From: Nocardia terrae
Lineage (GTDB): Bacteria > Actinomycetota > Actinomycetes > Mycobacteriales > Mycobacteriaceae
Length of the DNA: 64,000 nt
NCBI RefSeq assembly: GCF_009760405.1
Contig: NZ_WRPP01000001.1
Coordinates: 1,984,001-2,048,000, forward strand
Reading direction: 5' to 3'
Translations under genes and position numbers: made by a program
In this document: positions 39,381 to 47,311 of the stretch, piece by piece
Layout of the letters: each line of letters begins with the position of its first letter
Position numbering within the stretch: the stretch's first letter is position 1
Notes under the pieces: generated by a model
The model's database searches: none
Told to the model about the DNA's origin: nothing
What the model saw: only the letters and a program-made list of their open reading frames with translations

Positions 39381-40576
39381 CCTCGTTGCTTCCCGTCCAG
39401 ATCGATAATGGCCCGCTCCGGCCGATACACGCAGCGGGTGGTGGTGTAGATGGTGGGCATGCACTTGTTGCAGTGCACACACGCCGAGCGAGTGCTCGCA
39501 TCGGATTGAATGCGCCGCAACAGATTCGGTTCGCGCAACAGCGCCCGCCCCATGGCGACGAAGTCGAACCCCTCACCCATCGCCAGATTCATGGTGTCGA
39601 GATTGGTGATCCCGCCGAGCAGGATCAGCGGCATCGACAGCTCCCGCCGGAACTGCCGAGCCTGTTCGAGCAGATACGCCTCCTGATACGGGTACTCCTT
39701 CAGGAACGCCCGCCCGACCAGCCGGAAGCCCCAGCGTGCCGGGCCGGGAAGGACTTTCGCGAACTCGCTGCGCGGTGCGTCACCGTGGAACAGCAGCATC
39801 GGATTGAGCAGTGAACTGCCCGCGGTCAATTCGAGGGCGTCCAGCGCGCCGTCGGCCTCGAGCCAGGCGGCCACCTGCACGCTCTCGGGCACGGTGAGTC
39901 CGCCGCGCCGCCCGTCCTCCATGTTCAGCTTGGCGGTCACCGCCAGTCGATCGCCGACGGCTTCCCGTACCGCGCAGGCGATTTCACGCGCCAGCCGCGC
40001 CCGATTGGACAGCGACCCACCCCATCGGTCGCGGCGGCGGTTGAGCAGCGGGCTCAGGAACGAGCTGACCAGATAGTTGTGGCCGAAATGCAGTTCGACC
40101 GCGTCGAATCCCGCCTGCTCGGCGATCCGGACCGCGTTCACATGGGCCGCGATGAGCTCGCGGATCTGGGCGTCGCCGGGGACCTGCATGGCCTGCATGC
40201 TCAACGGGCTGAACAGCTTGCTCGGCGCGAGCGCGGGCGCGCGGTTGGAGGCGGCATTGGCCACCGGTCCGGCGTGCCCGATCTGCGCGCTCGCCGCCGC
40301 GCCTTCGGCGTGTACGGCGTCGGTCAATTCCTTCAGTCCCGCAACGGCTTCGGGCCGCATCCAGATCTGGTGCCGATCGGTGCGCCCGCCCGGCGCGATC
40401 GCGCAGTAGGCGACCGTGGTCATGCCCACCCCGCCCGCGGCGACCTCACGATGGAAGTCGATCAGTGCGGGCGTGACCAGTGCGTCGGGGGTGCGCCCCT
40501 CGAAGGTGGCGGCCTTGATCACCCTGTTGCGCAAGGTGATCGGGCCGAGCTTGGCGGGCGCGAAGATCTCGTTCAT
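39377..40576 (-). CDS. Old-yellow-enzyme family NADH:flavin oxidoreductase
   Basis: A 399-residue FMN TIM-barrel oxidoreductase. Conserved parts are L-R-N-R-V-I-K-A-A-T-F (16 to 26), the catalytic H-F-G-H-N-Y-L-V-S-S-F-L-S-P (His pair near 170), R-R-D-R-W-G-G-S near 185, and the FMN phosphate-binding M-G-R-A-L-L-R. A C-terminal C-V-H-C-N-K-C-M cluster is present, as in the 2,4-dienoyl-CoA reductase branch, where cysteines bind 4Fe-4S. Start ATG 40576 has GGGAGAAC upstream and overlaps the tetR stop. With the SDR it probably reduces an unsaturated ring or enone, under TetR control. Confidence 0.88.
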   Translation of the reverse strand: MNEIFAPAKLGPITLRNRVIKAATFEGRTPDALVTPALIDFHREVAAGGVGMTTVAYCAIAPGGRTDRHQIWMRPEAVAGLKELTDAVHAEGAAASAQIGHAGPVANAASNRAPALAPSKLFSPLSMQAMQVPGDAQIRELIAAHVNAVRIAEQAGFDAVELHFGHNYLVSSFLSPLLNRRRDRWGGSLSNRARLAREIACAVREAVGDRLAVTAKLNMEDGRRGGLTVPESVQVAAWLEADGALDALELTAGSSLLNPMLLFHGDAPRSEFAKVLPGPARWGFRLVGRAFLKEYPYQEAYLLEQARQFRRELSMPLILLGGITNLDTMNLAMGEGFDFVAMGRALLREPNLLRRIQSDASTRSACVHCNKCMPTIYTTTRCVYRPERAIIDLDGKQRG

Positions 40577-41145
40577 TGTTCTCCCGGTGCGGTGAGTCCG
40601 GCCACCACGAAATCGCGCAGGGCCGTCAGCGCCGGTTCGGACATGCCGTGCTCGTCGAGCTCGGGACTGCCGAACCGCATGATGATCAGGTCGAAGGCCA
40701 GCATCCAGCGCCGCTTGGCCGTGGCGGGGGTGAGTTCGGGCAGCAGTGGCGCCCAGTTGTCCATCCGGAACCAGGGGCCCTGCCACGAGGTGAGGTGGCG
40801 GCCCAGTACGAAGCGTGCCAGCAGGCGAAGGTGCAAGCGGCCCAACGGATCCGCGGCCAGCTCCACGAAGGGCGCGAGGATGGTGTCGACGACGGCGGGC
40901 ACCGAATCCCGTCCGCCTCGGGCACGGGACATCCCGTCGGCCCACAGCGGCCCGAGCCGGGCCTCGATGAGCGCGCCGACGAGGGCCTCCTTGGAGCCGA
41001 AGTGATAGTGCACCGCGGCGGCGTTCGCCCCCGCCGCCGAGCACACCGCGCGCACGGACACCTCGTCGTAGGGCTCGGTCAGCAGCAGCTGCTCGGCGGC
41101 CATGAGCAGTCGGTCCCGGGTTCGGGTGGACACCTTTTCGACCAT
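40573..41145 (-). CDS. TetR-family regulator of the flavin oxidoreductase/SDR operon
   Basis: A 190-residue TetR protein. The helix-turn-helix is in residues 8 to 55 (R-D-R-L-L-M-A-A-E-Q-L-L, V-R-A-V-C-S-A-A-G-A-N-A-A-A-V-H-Y-H-F-G-S-K-E-A-L). The ligand-binding half is helical. ATG 41145 is used; the frame is open for 12 more codons through the operator. The stop overlaps the next start (ATGA). A perfect 19-base palindrome 31 bases upstream is its likely operator, giving autoregulation of the three-gene operon. Confidence 0.88.
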   Translation of the reverse strand: MVEKVSTRTRDRLLMAAEQLLLTEPYDEVSVRAVCSAAGANAAAVHYHFGSKEALVGALIEARLGPLWADGMSRARGGRDSVPAVVDTILAPFVELAADPLGRLHLRLLARFVLGRHLTSWQGPWFRMDNWAPLLPELTPATAKRRWMLAFDLIIMRFGSPELDEHGMSEPALTALRDFVVAGLTAPGEQ

Positions 41146-41175
41146 GGCAAGCAGTGAAACACGCTTCAAACAGTA

Positions 41176-41194
41176 TTTCAATCATTGATTGAAA
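41176..41194. promoter_or_regulatory. TetR-type operator
   Basis: TTTCAATCA-T-TGATTGAAA, a perfect 19-base palindrome in AT-rich DNA between the divergent tetR and dedA genes. Confidence 0.8.
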
Positions 41195-41266
41195 ACAGTC
41201 GTCGGGCTATGGTTCGCCGGGTGTGTCGGCCCCGGCGAGAGCCGCGGGCCGGATAGCGTCAGCGGT

Positions 41267-41878
41267 ATGGACTCGCTGCTGCAGCGAATACTGGGCTTCC
41301 CCGCGATCTGGACCTATGTCGTGGTCGCGCTGCTCGTGAGCGCCGAGGAGGCCATGGTCTTCGGGCTGCTGGTCCCCGGCGACACCGCGGCCATTCTCGC
41401 GGGCGTGGCCGCCAGCCGCGGCCATTTGGGCATCGCCACCACGCTGATCCTGGTCATCGTGTCCGCGCTCATCGGCGCCAGCATCGGCTACTGGCTCGGC
41501 CGCGTGTACGGCACCCGCATGATGGAGTGGGCGATCTTCGACCGCTACCGCGACAATCTCGGCCGCGCCGGGGATTTCCTGCAGCGCCACGGCGGCTGGG
41601 CCATCCTGGTGGGCCGCTTCAGCACCTTCTTCCGCACCATGCTCCCGGAACTGGTGGGCATGTCGCCCATGCCTTTCCGGCGTTTCGTACTGGCGAGCGC
41701 GGCGGGCGCGATCATCTGGGGCTCGGTGCTGGTGATGGCCGGATACCTGGTCGGCCAATCGTTCACGGTGATCCTGAAACACATCGACACGGACCTGATG
41801 ATCATCGTCCCGATCCTGGCGGTGATCGGACTCGTCTACTGGAAATGGCACCGCCACCGCAATGCGGGCCGGCCCTGA
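41267..41878 (+). CDS. DedA-family membrane protein
   Basis: A 203-residue DedA protein. It has the reentrant-loop segment A-E-E-A-M-V-F-G-L-L-V-P-G-D-T-A (about 25 to 40), the conserved Y-W-L-G-R-V-Y-G-T-R near 75, F-L-Q-R-H-G-G-W-A-I-L-V-G-R-F (about 105 to 120, with the proton-sensing R-F) and P-E-L-V-G-M near 128. DedA proteins are proton-driven lipid transporters, including flipping of undecaprenyl phosphate. The gene lies at ATG 41267 with a poor ribosome site. It diverges from tetR; the operator is 73 bases away, so regulation by that TetR is possible. Confidence 0.9.
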   Translation: MDSLLQRILGFPAIWTYVVVALLVSAEEAMVFGLLVPGDTAAILAGVAASRGHLGIATTLILVIVSALIGASIGYWLGRVYGTRMMEWAIFDRYRDNLGRAGDFLQRHGGWAILVGRFSTFFRTMLPELVGMSPMPFRRFVLASAAGAIIWGSVLVMAGYLVGQSFTVILKHIDTDLMIIVPILAVIGLVYWKWHRHRNAGRP

Positions 41879-41879
41879 G

Positions 41880-42227
41880 CTATTCGCTCTGCGCCCACCC
41901 CGCGACCGGAAGCGTCAGATACACACCGATATTCGCGTCCACGAACTTCTCCACGTCGGCCAGCAACCGCTCGCACCGCTCCTGCCGATTCTCGGCCCGG
42001 CTCGCGAAGTACTTCGACCGCACCTCGATCACCACATCCATCCCGCAGCGATCGAACTTCCCCAACTCCCGAAACCGAATCTCCACATCCCCCGGCCGCA
42101 GATCCCCGTCATACGGCTCCTCCGGACACTCCACCGCCATCGACACCAGATGCGGCAGCCATTCCCCCAACTCCCGCAACACGGTCTCCGGTAGCTCCGG
42201 CTTGTAGGTCACCTCGACGAGCGGCAT
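41880..42227 (-). CDS. Small hypothetical protein, possibly tautomerase-like
   Basis: A 115-residue protein beginning M-P-L-V-E-V-T-Y. An N-terminal Pro after Met followed by a beta strand is the mark of the tautomerase/CHMI fold, where Pro1 is the base; the later R-P-G-D-V-E-I-R-F strand and helical R-S-K-Y-F-A-S-R-A-E-N-R fit 5-carboxymethyl-2-hydroxymuconate isomerase-like proteins. This is a suggestion from pattern only. It starts at ATG 42227 and converges with dedA with one base between the two stops. Confidence 0.6.
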   Translation of the reverse strand: MPLVEVTYKPELPETVLRELGEWLPHLVSMAVECPEEPYDGDLRPGDVEIRFRELGKFDRCGMDVVIEVRSKYFASRAENRQERCERLLADVEKFVDANIGVYLTLPVAGWAQSE

Positions 42228-42293
42228 TCGATCATTCTATTGCCCTGCCGTGCGGCCGGATCCGGGCCGCCGACGCTGTGGGCGAGCGATGCC

Positions 42294-43241
42294 TCAGGAG
42301 ATCCGGATGCTCGCGATCATTTGTTCGGCCTGTTCGGCGGGGAGTTCGCCGACGGTGCCGCGGTCGGCGAGGACGGCCATGACGAGGGTGGAGTTGCGGG
42401 GGCCGGGGAAGGCGAAGGTGTAGACGGAGTAGCCGGTGGTGGTGCAGCCGGGGAGAGTGGGTTTCCACGGGCCCGAGGCCTCGGCGCGTTTGCCGGAGAT
42501 GCCGCTGGCGGTGGTGACCGGCGTGGGGGTACCGGGTCGGCCGCCGGTCGGGTCGTCGTAGCCGCCCTCGATGGCGATCCAGGCGACTTTGGTTGCGGCG
42601 GTGGCGAGGTCGGTGGTCGGGAGTTGGGCGACGAAGGCCAGGGAGCGGTAGGCCGAGCCGGGGCAGTAGTTGGAGCCTTCGCTGGATTTGCCGTAGCCGG
42701 TGAGTTCGCCGTCGGGGCCGGACTGGCCCGAGGTCTCGGCGGGGGAGGCGATGGTCCAGCCGCTGGGGACGTCGTAACTGACACCCAGGGTCGGCACGAC
42801 CACGGTGCGGGAGCCGGGTTTCGGCGCCCCGGAGGCGGACGGGACCGCGGAGGTGGTGCCCGCCTTGCTCGTCGGGGCCGCGCCCACGCTCGCGGCACTG
42901 GTGGAGGTGCCGGAATGCCGGGTCAGCGCGTACACCGCGGTGCCGCCGCCGACCAGCACGATCGCCGCCGTCACCGCCGCGACGGCCAGCCAGATTCGTT
43001 TGGTCGGGCTCGGCGCGACCGATGGACCGTTCGCCGGAACCGGTTGCTGTCCAGTGAAAGCCGGTTCGGAATAGTACTGCTGCACCGGCTGCTGCGGTTG
43101 CCAGGCCGGGTACTCGATCGGCGGCGGCACGGTCTCCGGGAACACCGGCGCCTGATACGGACCCTGTGGCGGAAGCCCGCCCGGCGTAAGGGGAGTCGCG
43201 GGCCCGAACGGATTCGACCGGTGATCGTCGTTGTCGGTCAC
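42294..43241 (-). CDS. Single-pass membrane protein with Pro-rich cytoplasmic tail and extracellular domain
   Basis: A 315-residue type II-like membrane protein. Residues 1 to 80 are Pro/Gln-rich and cytoplasmic, one transmembrane helix spans about 83 to 105 (I-W-L-A-V-A-A-V-T-A-A-I-V-L), a Ser/Thr/Ala linker runs to about 140, and an exported domain with a cysteine pair (Y-C-P-G, P-G-C-T) and G-V-S-Y-D-V-P-S-G-W follows. This architecture is frequent in Nocardia and Rhodococcus; function is unknown. Start GTG 43241. The exported domain resembles lipoprotein-like sensor domains but no binding site is visible. Confidence 0.75.
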   Translation of the reverse strand: MTDNDDHRSNPFGPATPLTPGGLPPQGPYQAPVFPETVPPPIEYPAWQPQQPVQQYYSEPAFTGQQPVPANGPSVAPSPTKRIWLAVAAVTAAIVLVGGGTAVYALTRHSGTSTSAASVGAAPTSKAGTTSAVPSASGAPKPGSRTVVVPTLGVSYDVPSGWTIASPAETSGQSGPDGELTGYGKSSEGSNYCPGSAYRSLAFVAQLPTTDLATAATKVAWIAIEGGYDDPTGGRPGTPTPVTTASGISGKRAEASGPWKPTLPGCTTTGYSVYTFAFPGPRNSTLVMAVLADRGTVGELPAEQAEQMIASIRIS

Positions 43242-43310
43242 GCGATTTCACCCCTGATCCCGCCGCGCCGAAAACTTCGGCCTGCCGCGGCCAACCCTAG
43301 CGGGTGCGCG

Positions 43311-43493
43311 CTAACTCTCGGCGCGTGATTCCGGATCCGGTTCGGTGGCGGGCGAGCCGCCGGCGGGGGAGAGCTTGATCACGCCGGCGTCCAGATCGAT
43401 GGCCAGCCGGGGCCGATGCTGCTGGCCGTCGCCGGTCTCGCTGCCGTCGTCTTCGAGCTTCTTGCCGGGGAACAGTTCGCCGATTACACCCAC
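43311..43493 (-). CDS. Small conserved-type hypothetical protein
   Basis: A 60-residue protein starting at GTG 43493, with G-V-I-G-E-L-F-P-G-K-K at the start and an acidic Pro/Ser-rich tail. Codon use is normal for the genome. The middle, L-A-I-D-L-D-A-G-V-I-K-L, reads like a short beta hairpin. No family is recognised. It lies 16 bases from the stop of the upstream DUF1707 gene on the same strand, which suggests cotranscription. Confidence 0.55.
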   Translation of the reverse strand: MGVIGELFPGKKLEDDGSETGDGQQHRPRLAIDLDAGVIKLSPAGGSPATEPDPESRAES

Positions 43494-43509
43494 GAATCCA
43501 GCCTAGCCC

Positions 43510-43929
43510 TCACATCCGGTAGTACCTGGGCCCGCGGGGCCCGAAACCGCGGCGGCCCCGGACGAAGATGAAGAACAGCACGGGGAACAGGAAGAACGGG
43601 AAGAAGTGCGTCTCCACCGCGAACGCGACGAGGAAGAACAGGAATACCGCCGCTCCGATCGGGGCGAGGGGCAAGGCGCGACGCGGGACCGGAGGCGGGG
43701 TGGAGACCGGCGGGACCGGGGGCTGCGGCCGGGGCAGATCGCTGAACAGCACGGTCAGCTCGCCCGCGGTCTTCGCGGCATAGGCCCGGCCCACCCGGTC
43801 GTCGTATTCGGCGACGTCGAGGCGGCCGGCCGCGAAGTGCTCGCCGAGCGCCGCGGCGGCCTGCTCGCGTTCCGCGGTGCCGACGCGGACATCGGGCGGC
43901 CCGTAGACCGCGGGATCGAAATCGGTCAT
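43510..43929 (-). CDS. DUF1707 domain membrane protein
   Basis: A 139-residue protein. Residues 12 to 66 are a DUF1707 (SHOCT-like) domain: V-R-V-G-T-A-E-R-E-Q-A-A-A-A-L-G-E-H-F, then G-R-L-D-V-A-E-Y-D-D-R-V-G-R-A-Y-A-A-K-T and L-F-S-D-L-P. A Pro-rich linker leads to hydrophobic helices (about 88 to 122), and the end is Arg/Gly-rich. Actinobacteria carry many copies; they are thought to be membrane-associated adaptors of unknown role. Start ATG 43929 has GAGG upstream. Confidence 0.88.
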   Translation of the reverse strand: MTDFDPAVYGPPDVRVGTAEREQAAAALGEHFAAGRLDVAEYDDRVGRAYAAKTAGELTVLFSDLPRPQPPVPPVSTPPPVPRRALPLAPIGAAVFLFFLVAFAVETHFFPFFLFPVLFFIFVRGRRGFGPRGPRYYRM

Positions 43930-44021
43930 GACATCCGCCTCATGGGAGGGAAGGAATCTCGTTGTCCGCCAGCGTAGGCCGGTTCGCGCCGGCGCGCCTG
44001 CACGCCCGCGCGTAATCCTCG

Positions 44022-44960
44022 CTACGCGCGTTGACGTATGTCGGCGACCGGAGCGGGGGCGGCGTGGTCGAGGGCCAGCGCGGCGAATTCGGCGACCTTG
44101 GGATGGTCGGTGTCGGTGCGCCACACCAGCCGGACCCGCGCCTCGGGCAATCCGGTGAGCGGCACGAACGCCACTTCCGGATGGGTGAAGTAGGTGGGCA
44201 TGGCGGAGGTGGTCGCGAAGACCGCGTTGTTGTGGGCGACGGCGGTCAGCATCTCGGGTTCGGTGCGCGCGGGCGCGACCCGCGGAATCGGCCGTCCGCC
44301 CGGGGTGGTAGCCGGTGGCCAGAACCGGCGCGCGAATTCGGGCGGGACGTCGGGATGCGGCCCGATCACCCGCAACTCGGCCAGATCCTCGATGTCGATG
44401 CTCGCGCGGGTGGACCAGGGATGGCTGCGCGCGATGGCCAGCAGTCGCGGGAACACGCCCACCTCGGGTCCGATGGTGACACCGAGCTGTTCGACCGGGG
44501 CCAGGCAGATCTGGATGTCGATCTCGCCGCGCCGCAGCGGGCCGTAGATGTCGGTCCATTGCAGTTGCGTCAGGGTGACCGGGCATTCCGGATGCCGTGC
44601 CCGGAACCCGGCCAGCGCCCCGTCCAGGGTCGCGCCGTAGGGTCCGAGAAATCCGACGCGCAAACCCCGTGCGGCGGTGCGGGTTTCGGCGAAGGCACGC
44701 TGCAGTTCCTCGAAGGCGGGCCGCGCGCGGGCCAGTAGATGCTCACCCAGCGGATTGAGCGTGACCCGCCGGCTGGTGCGCTCCACCAGTCGCCTTCCGA
44801 TGCGGCGTTCCAGGCTGCGGATGAGCTGGCTCACCCGAGGCTGGGACATGCCCAGCCGTGCCGCGGTCCGGCCGAAGTGCAGTTCCTCGGCCAGCACCAC
44901 GAAGGCTTCCAGTTCGGCCGGGTCCACGCGGTTCTCGCGAAAAGAGTCGTCGATAAGCAT
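44022..44960 (-). CDS. LysR-family regulator of the ubiX-ubiD unit
   Basis: A 312-residue LysR protein. The winged helix occupies residues 13 to 72 (L-E-A-F-V-V-L-A-E-E-L-H-F-G-R-T-A-A-R-L, then S-Q-P-R-V-S-Q-L-I-R-S-L-E-R), and the periplasmic-binding-like effector domain runs from about 95 (L-R-V-G-F-L-G-P-Y-G). It diverges from ubiX with about 64 bases between the starts. In Bacillus, BsdA, a LysR protein, activates a similar UbiX/UbiD-type phenolic acid decarboxylase set, so the same control is likely. An ATAAG/CTTAT dyad overlaps its own start codon, implying autorepression. Confidence 0.9.
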   Translation of the reverse strand: MLIDDSFRENRVDPAELEAFVVLAEELHFGRTAARLGMSQPRVSQLIRSLERRIGRRLVERTSRRVTLNPLGEHLLARARPAFEELQRAFAETRTAARGLRVGFLGPYGATLDGALAGFRARHPECPVTLTQLQWTDIYGPLRRGEIDIQICLAPVEQLGVTIGPEVGVFPRLLAIARSHPWSTRASIDIEDLAELRVIGPHPDVPPEFARRFWPPATTPGGRPIPRVAPARTEPEMLTAVAHNNAVFATTSAMPTYFTHPEVAFVPLTGLPEARVRLVWRTDTDHPKVAEFAALALDHAAPAPVADIRQRA

Positions 44961-45026
44961 CTCTTATGGATTTTCGCGCATTTGCCCGTTGATGGCCATC
45001 CGGGGGGTCCTCGATGCTGAATCGGT
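44943..45026. repeat. 84-bp duplicated promoter segment, copy 1 (with LysR-type dyad)
   Basis: Shares its full length without gaps with 47158 to 47241, about 80 percent identical by eye. It covers the start of lysR, the dyad ATAAGCATCTCTTAT (44953) and the stretch ATTTGCCCGTTGATGG up to the ubiX start. Confidence 0.85.
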
Positions 45027-45609
45027 GAGTGAAGCGCGGCGTTTGGTGGTGGGAATCAGCGGGGCGACCGGTATCGCCTACGGCGTGCGGGTGCTGGAAT
45101 TGGCCCGCAAGGCCGGAGTCGAGACGCATCTGGTGGTGACCCCGGCCGGGCAGCAGACCCGCGCCTACGAAACCGGCATGAGCGCGGCCGATCTCGCGGC
45201 CATGGCGGATGTGACCTACCGCCCGGCCGATATCGGCGCGGCCATCGCCTCGGGTTCGTTCCGGACCGCGGGAATGATCGTGGCCCCCTGCTCGATTCGC
45301 ACCCTGTCCGCGGTCGCCTACGCCAACAACGACAATCTGCTGACCCGGGCCGCCGACGTGACCCTCAAGGAACGCCGCCGCCTGGTGCTCATGGTCCGCG
45401 AAACCCCGCTCACCATGGCGCATTTGCGCGCCATGACCGCGGTCACCGAGACGGGCGGCATCGTCATGCCCCCGGTGCCCGCCTTCTACCTGAACCCGGA
45501 AACGGTGTCCGACATCGTCGACCACACCGCCGGCCGAGCCCTTGACCTGCTCGGCATCGACGTGCCGGATCTGCCCCGCTGGGGCGAGACCCCGACTGAA
45601 AGAAAGTGA
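45025..45609 (+). CDS. ubiX: UbiX-type flavin prenyltransferase
   Basis: A 194-residue flavoprotein. G-I-S-G-A-T-G-I-A-Y-G-V (10 to 21) binds FMN phosphate, and M-I-V-A-P-C-S-I-R-T-L-S (near 85 to 96) and R-R-R-L-V-L-M-V-R-E-T-P-L are the family hallmarks. It makes prenylated FMN, the cofactor of UbiD decarboxylases, from FMN and a dimethylallyl phosphate. GTG 45025 is annotated; ATG 44992 inside the duplicated segment is in frame and possible. The stop overlaps the ubiD start (GTGA), so cofactor maker and enzyme are coupled. Confidence 0.93.
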   Translation: MSEARRLVVGISGATGIAYGVRVLELARKAGVETHLVVTPAGQQTRAYETGMSAADLAAMADVTYRPADIGAAIASGSFRTAGMIVAPCSIRTLSAVAYANNDNLLTRAADVTLKERRRLVLMVRETPLTMAHLRAMTAVTETGGIVMPPVPAFYLNPETVSDIVDHTAGRALDLLGIDVPDLPRWGETPTERK

Positions 45610-47105
45610 AAGAGGCTGTGGCCCACCTGAAGAGTCTGCGTGAATTCATCGACGCCCTCGAAGCCCTCGGCGAGATCCAGCGCATCGACGCCGAGGTGAA
45701 TTGGGAGCTGGAGATCGGTGCGATCATTCGCCGTTCCTACGACCTGAGGGCGCCCGCGCCGCTGTTCACCAACATCACCGGGTACCAGGACAGCGGATTC
45801 GGTGTGCTGGGCGCGCCCGGCGGTCTGTCCGGCCCGACCCATTCGCTGGCCCGAATCGCCCTGGCGCTCGGCCTGTCCGCGGACGCACGCGGACAGGACA
45901 TCGTCGAAGCCATTGTCGAGGCGCGCCGCAAGCCCGGCATCGCGCCCGTCCAGGTTCCGGCCGAAACCGCGCCCTGCAAACAGAACATCGTGCGCGGCGA
46001 CGATGTCGACCTGCTGGCCTTCCCGACCCCGCTCATCCACGGCAACGACGGCGGCCGCTATATCCAGACCTACGGCATGAACATCGCCAAGACGCCGGAT
46101 GGTTCCTGGACCAACTGGTCGATCAACCGCATGATGATCGCGAGCCGCAACACCTTGGCCTGCCTCATTCCCGGACCGCAGCACCTGGGCATCATTCGGG
46201 CGAAGTGGGCCGAGCAGCGGAAGCCCATGCCCATCGCGCTCGCGCTGGGTGTCGAGCCCGGCCTGCCGTTCGTCGGGGCCATGCCGCTGCCGGAAGGCGC
46301 GGACGAATCCCATTTCCTGGGTGCGCTGTTCGGCGAGGGCATCGAGGTGGTGCCCGCCGAGACCGTGGACCTGCTGGTGCCTGCCACCGCCGAGATCGTC
46401 ATCGAGGGCCATATCTCCTTCGACGAGACGGTGATGGAGGGGCCGATGAACGAATACCCGGGATACAACGCTCTGGAAGCCTCGGAGAAGCCGGTCTTCC
46501 ACGTGTCCGCCATCACCTATCGTGACGGCGCGATCCTGCCCGTGGTCGCCGCCGGGCCGCCGGTGGAGGAGGACCACACCGCCACCGGCACCATGCACGC
46601 CGCCGAGATCCTCTACCAGTTGCGTGAGGCAGGTCTGCCGGTCGCTTCGACCTGGTTCTCCTACGAGTCCGCACTGCACTGGCTGATCGTCGCCGCCGAT
46701 TCCGATTGGCACGCCAAGCTTCCCGTGTCCTCCGGCGACTTCGCACAGCGGGTCGGTGACGTCGTGTTCGCCGGCAAGGCCGGATTCGGGGTTCCCAAGG
46801 TGCTGCTGGTCGAGGACGACGTCGACATCACCGATGTGAACCAGATCGTGTGGGCCTTCGCGACTCGTGCCCACCCCGAGCACGGTGAGGTCCACTTTCC
46901 CGCCGAGCTCACCGCCGCTCTCTCGGTCTACCTGTCCGAGGTCGAGCAGCACTCCTACCGGGCGGGCAAGGTCGTCTACAACTGCCTGCTGGCCGACCTG
47001 TTCGACGAATCCCAGCGCCCGATCAAGGGCAGCTTCGAAAACGGCTGGCCGCAAGAGATCCAGCAGCGCGTCCTCGACCGCTGGCAGGAGTACGGCTACC
47101 GCTGA
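45606..47105 (+). CDS. ubiD: UbiD-family prenyl-FMN decarboxylase
   Basis: A 499-residue decarboxylase. Family parts are S-L-R-E-F-I-D-A-L-E-A-L-G-E (9 to 22), G-G-R-Y-I-Q-T-Y-G-M (about 148 to 157, cofactor and metal binding), N-W-S-I-N-R-M (near 168), I-I-E-G-H-I-type metal site Glu, and E-G-P-M-N-E-Y-P-G-Y near 281. UbiD enzymes reversibly decarboxylate aromatic or unsaturated acids using prenylated FMN. With a dedicated LysR regulator and UbiX, a phenolic or other aromatic acid is the likely substrate rather than a quinone precursor, but this is inferred. Start GTG 45606 overlaps ubiX. Confidence 0.93.
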   Translation: MKEAVAHLKSLREFIDALEALGEIQRIDAEVNWELEIGAIIRRSYDLRAPAPLFTNITGYQDSGFGVLGAPGGLSGPTHSLARIALALGLSADARGQDIVEAIVEARRKPGIAPVQVPAETAPCKQNIVRGDDVDLLAFPTPLIHGNDGGRYIQTYGMNIAKTPDGSWTNWSINRMMIASRNTLACLIPGPQHLGIIRAKWAEQRKPMPIALALGVEPGLPFVGAMPLPEGADESHFLGALFGEGIEVVPAETVDLLVPATAEIVIEGHISFDETVMEGPMNEYPGYNALEASEKPVFHVSAITYRDGAILPVVAAGPPVEEDHTATGTMHAAEILYQLREAGLPVASTWFSYESALHWLIVAADSDWHAKLPVSSGDFAQRVGDVVFAGKAGFGVPKVLLVEDDVDITDVNQIVWAFATRAHPEHGEVHFPAELTAALSVYLSEVEQHSYRAGKVVYNCLLADLFDESQRPIKGSFENGWPQEIQQRVLDRWQEYGYR

Positions 47106-47157
47106 TCCGGCCGCGTCGTCCGTCACCGACCCCGTCGCTCCGTGTCTCACGGGATGA

Positions 47158-47241
47158 AGAGTCGTCGATAAGCATTCCTTATCGATTGACGCGGATTTGC
47201 CCGTTGATGGACATCCGGTCCGTACCTGATGCTTTATCGGT
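47158..47241. repeat. 84-bp duplicated promoter segment, copy 2
   Basis: Lies just after ubiD. Its dyad CGATAAG-CATTC-CTTATCG is more perfect than that of copy 1. It still encodes M-L-I-D-D-S on the minus strand, the start of the LysR protein, which shows the direction of copying. Confidence 0.85.
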
Positions 47242-47311
47242 TGCCGGCACGACTGCGGGCGGAAACCGGACGACCGTCGAGGGGTGTCGAACGAGGGCCG
47301 CCCGATCGGGG

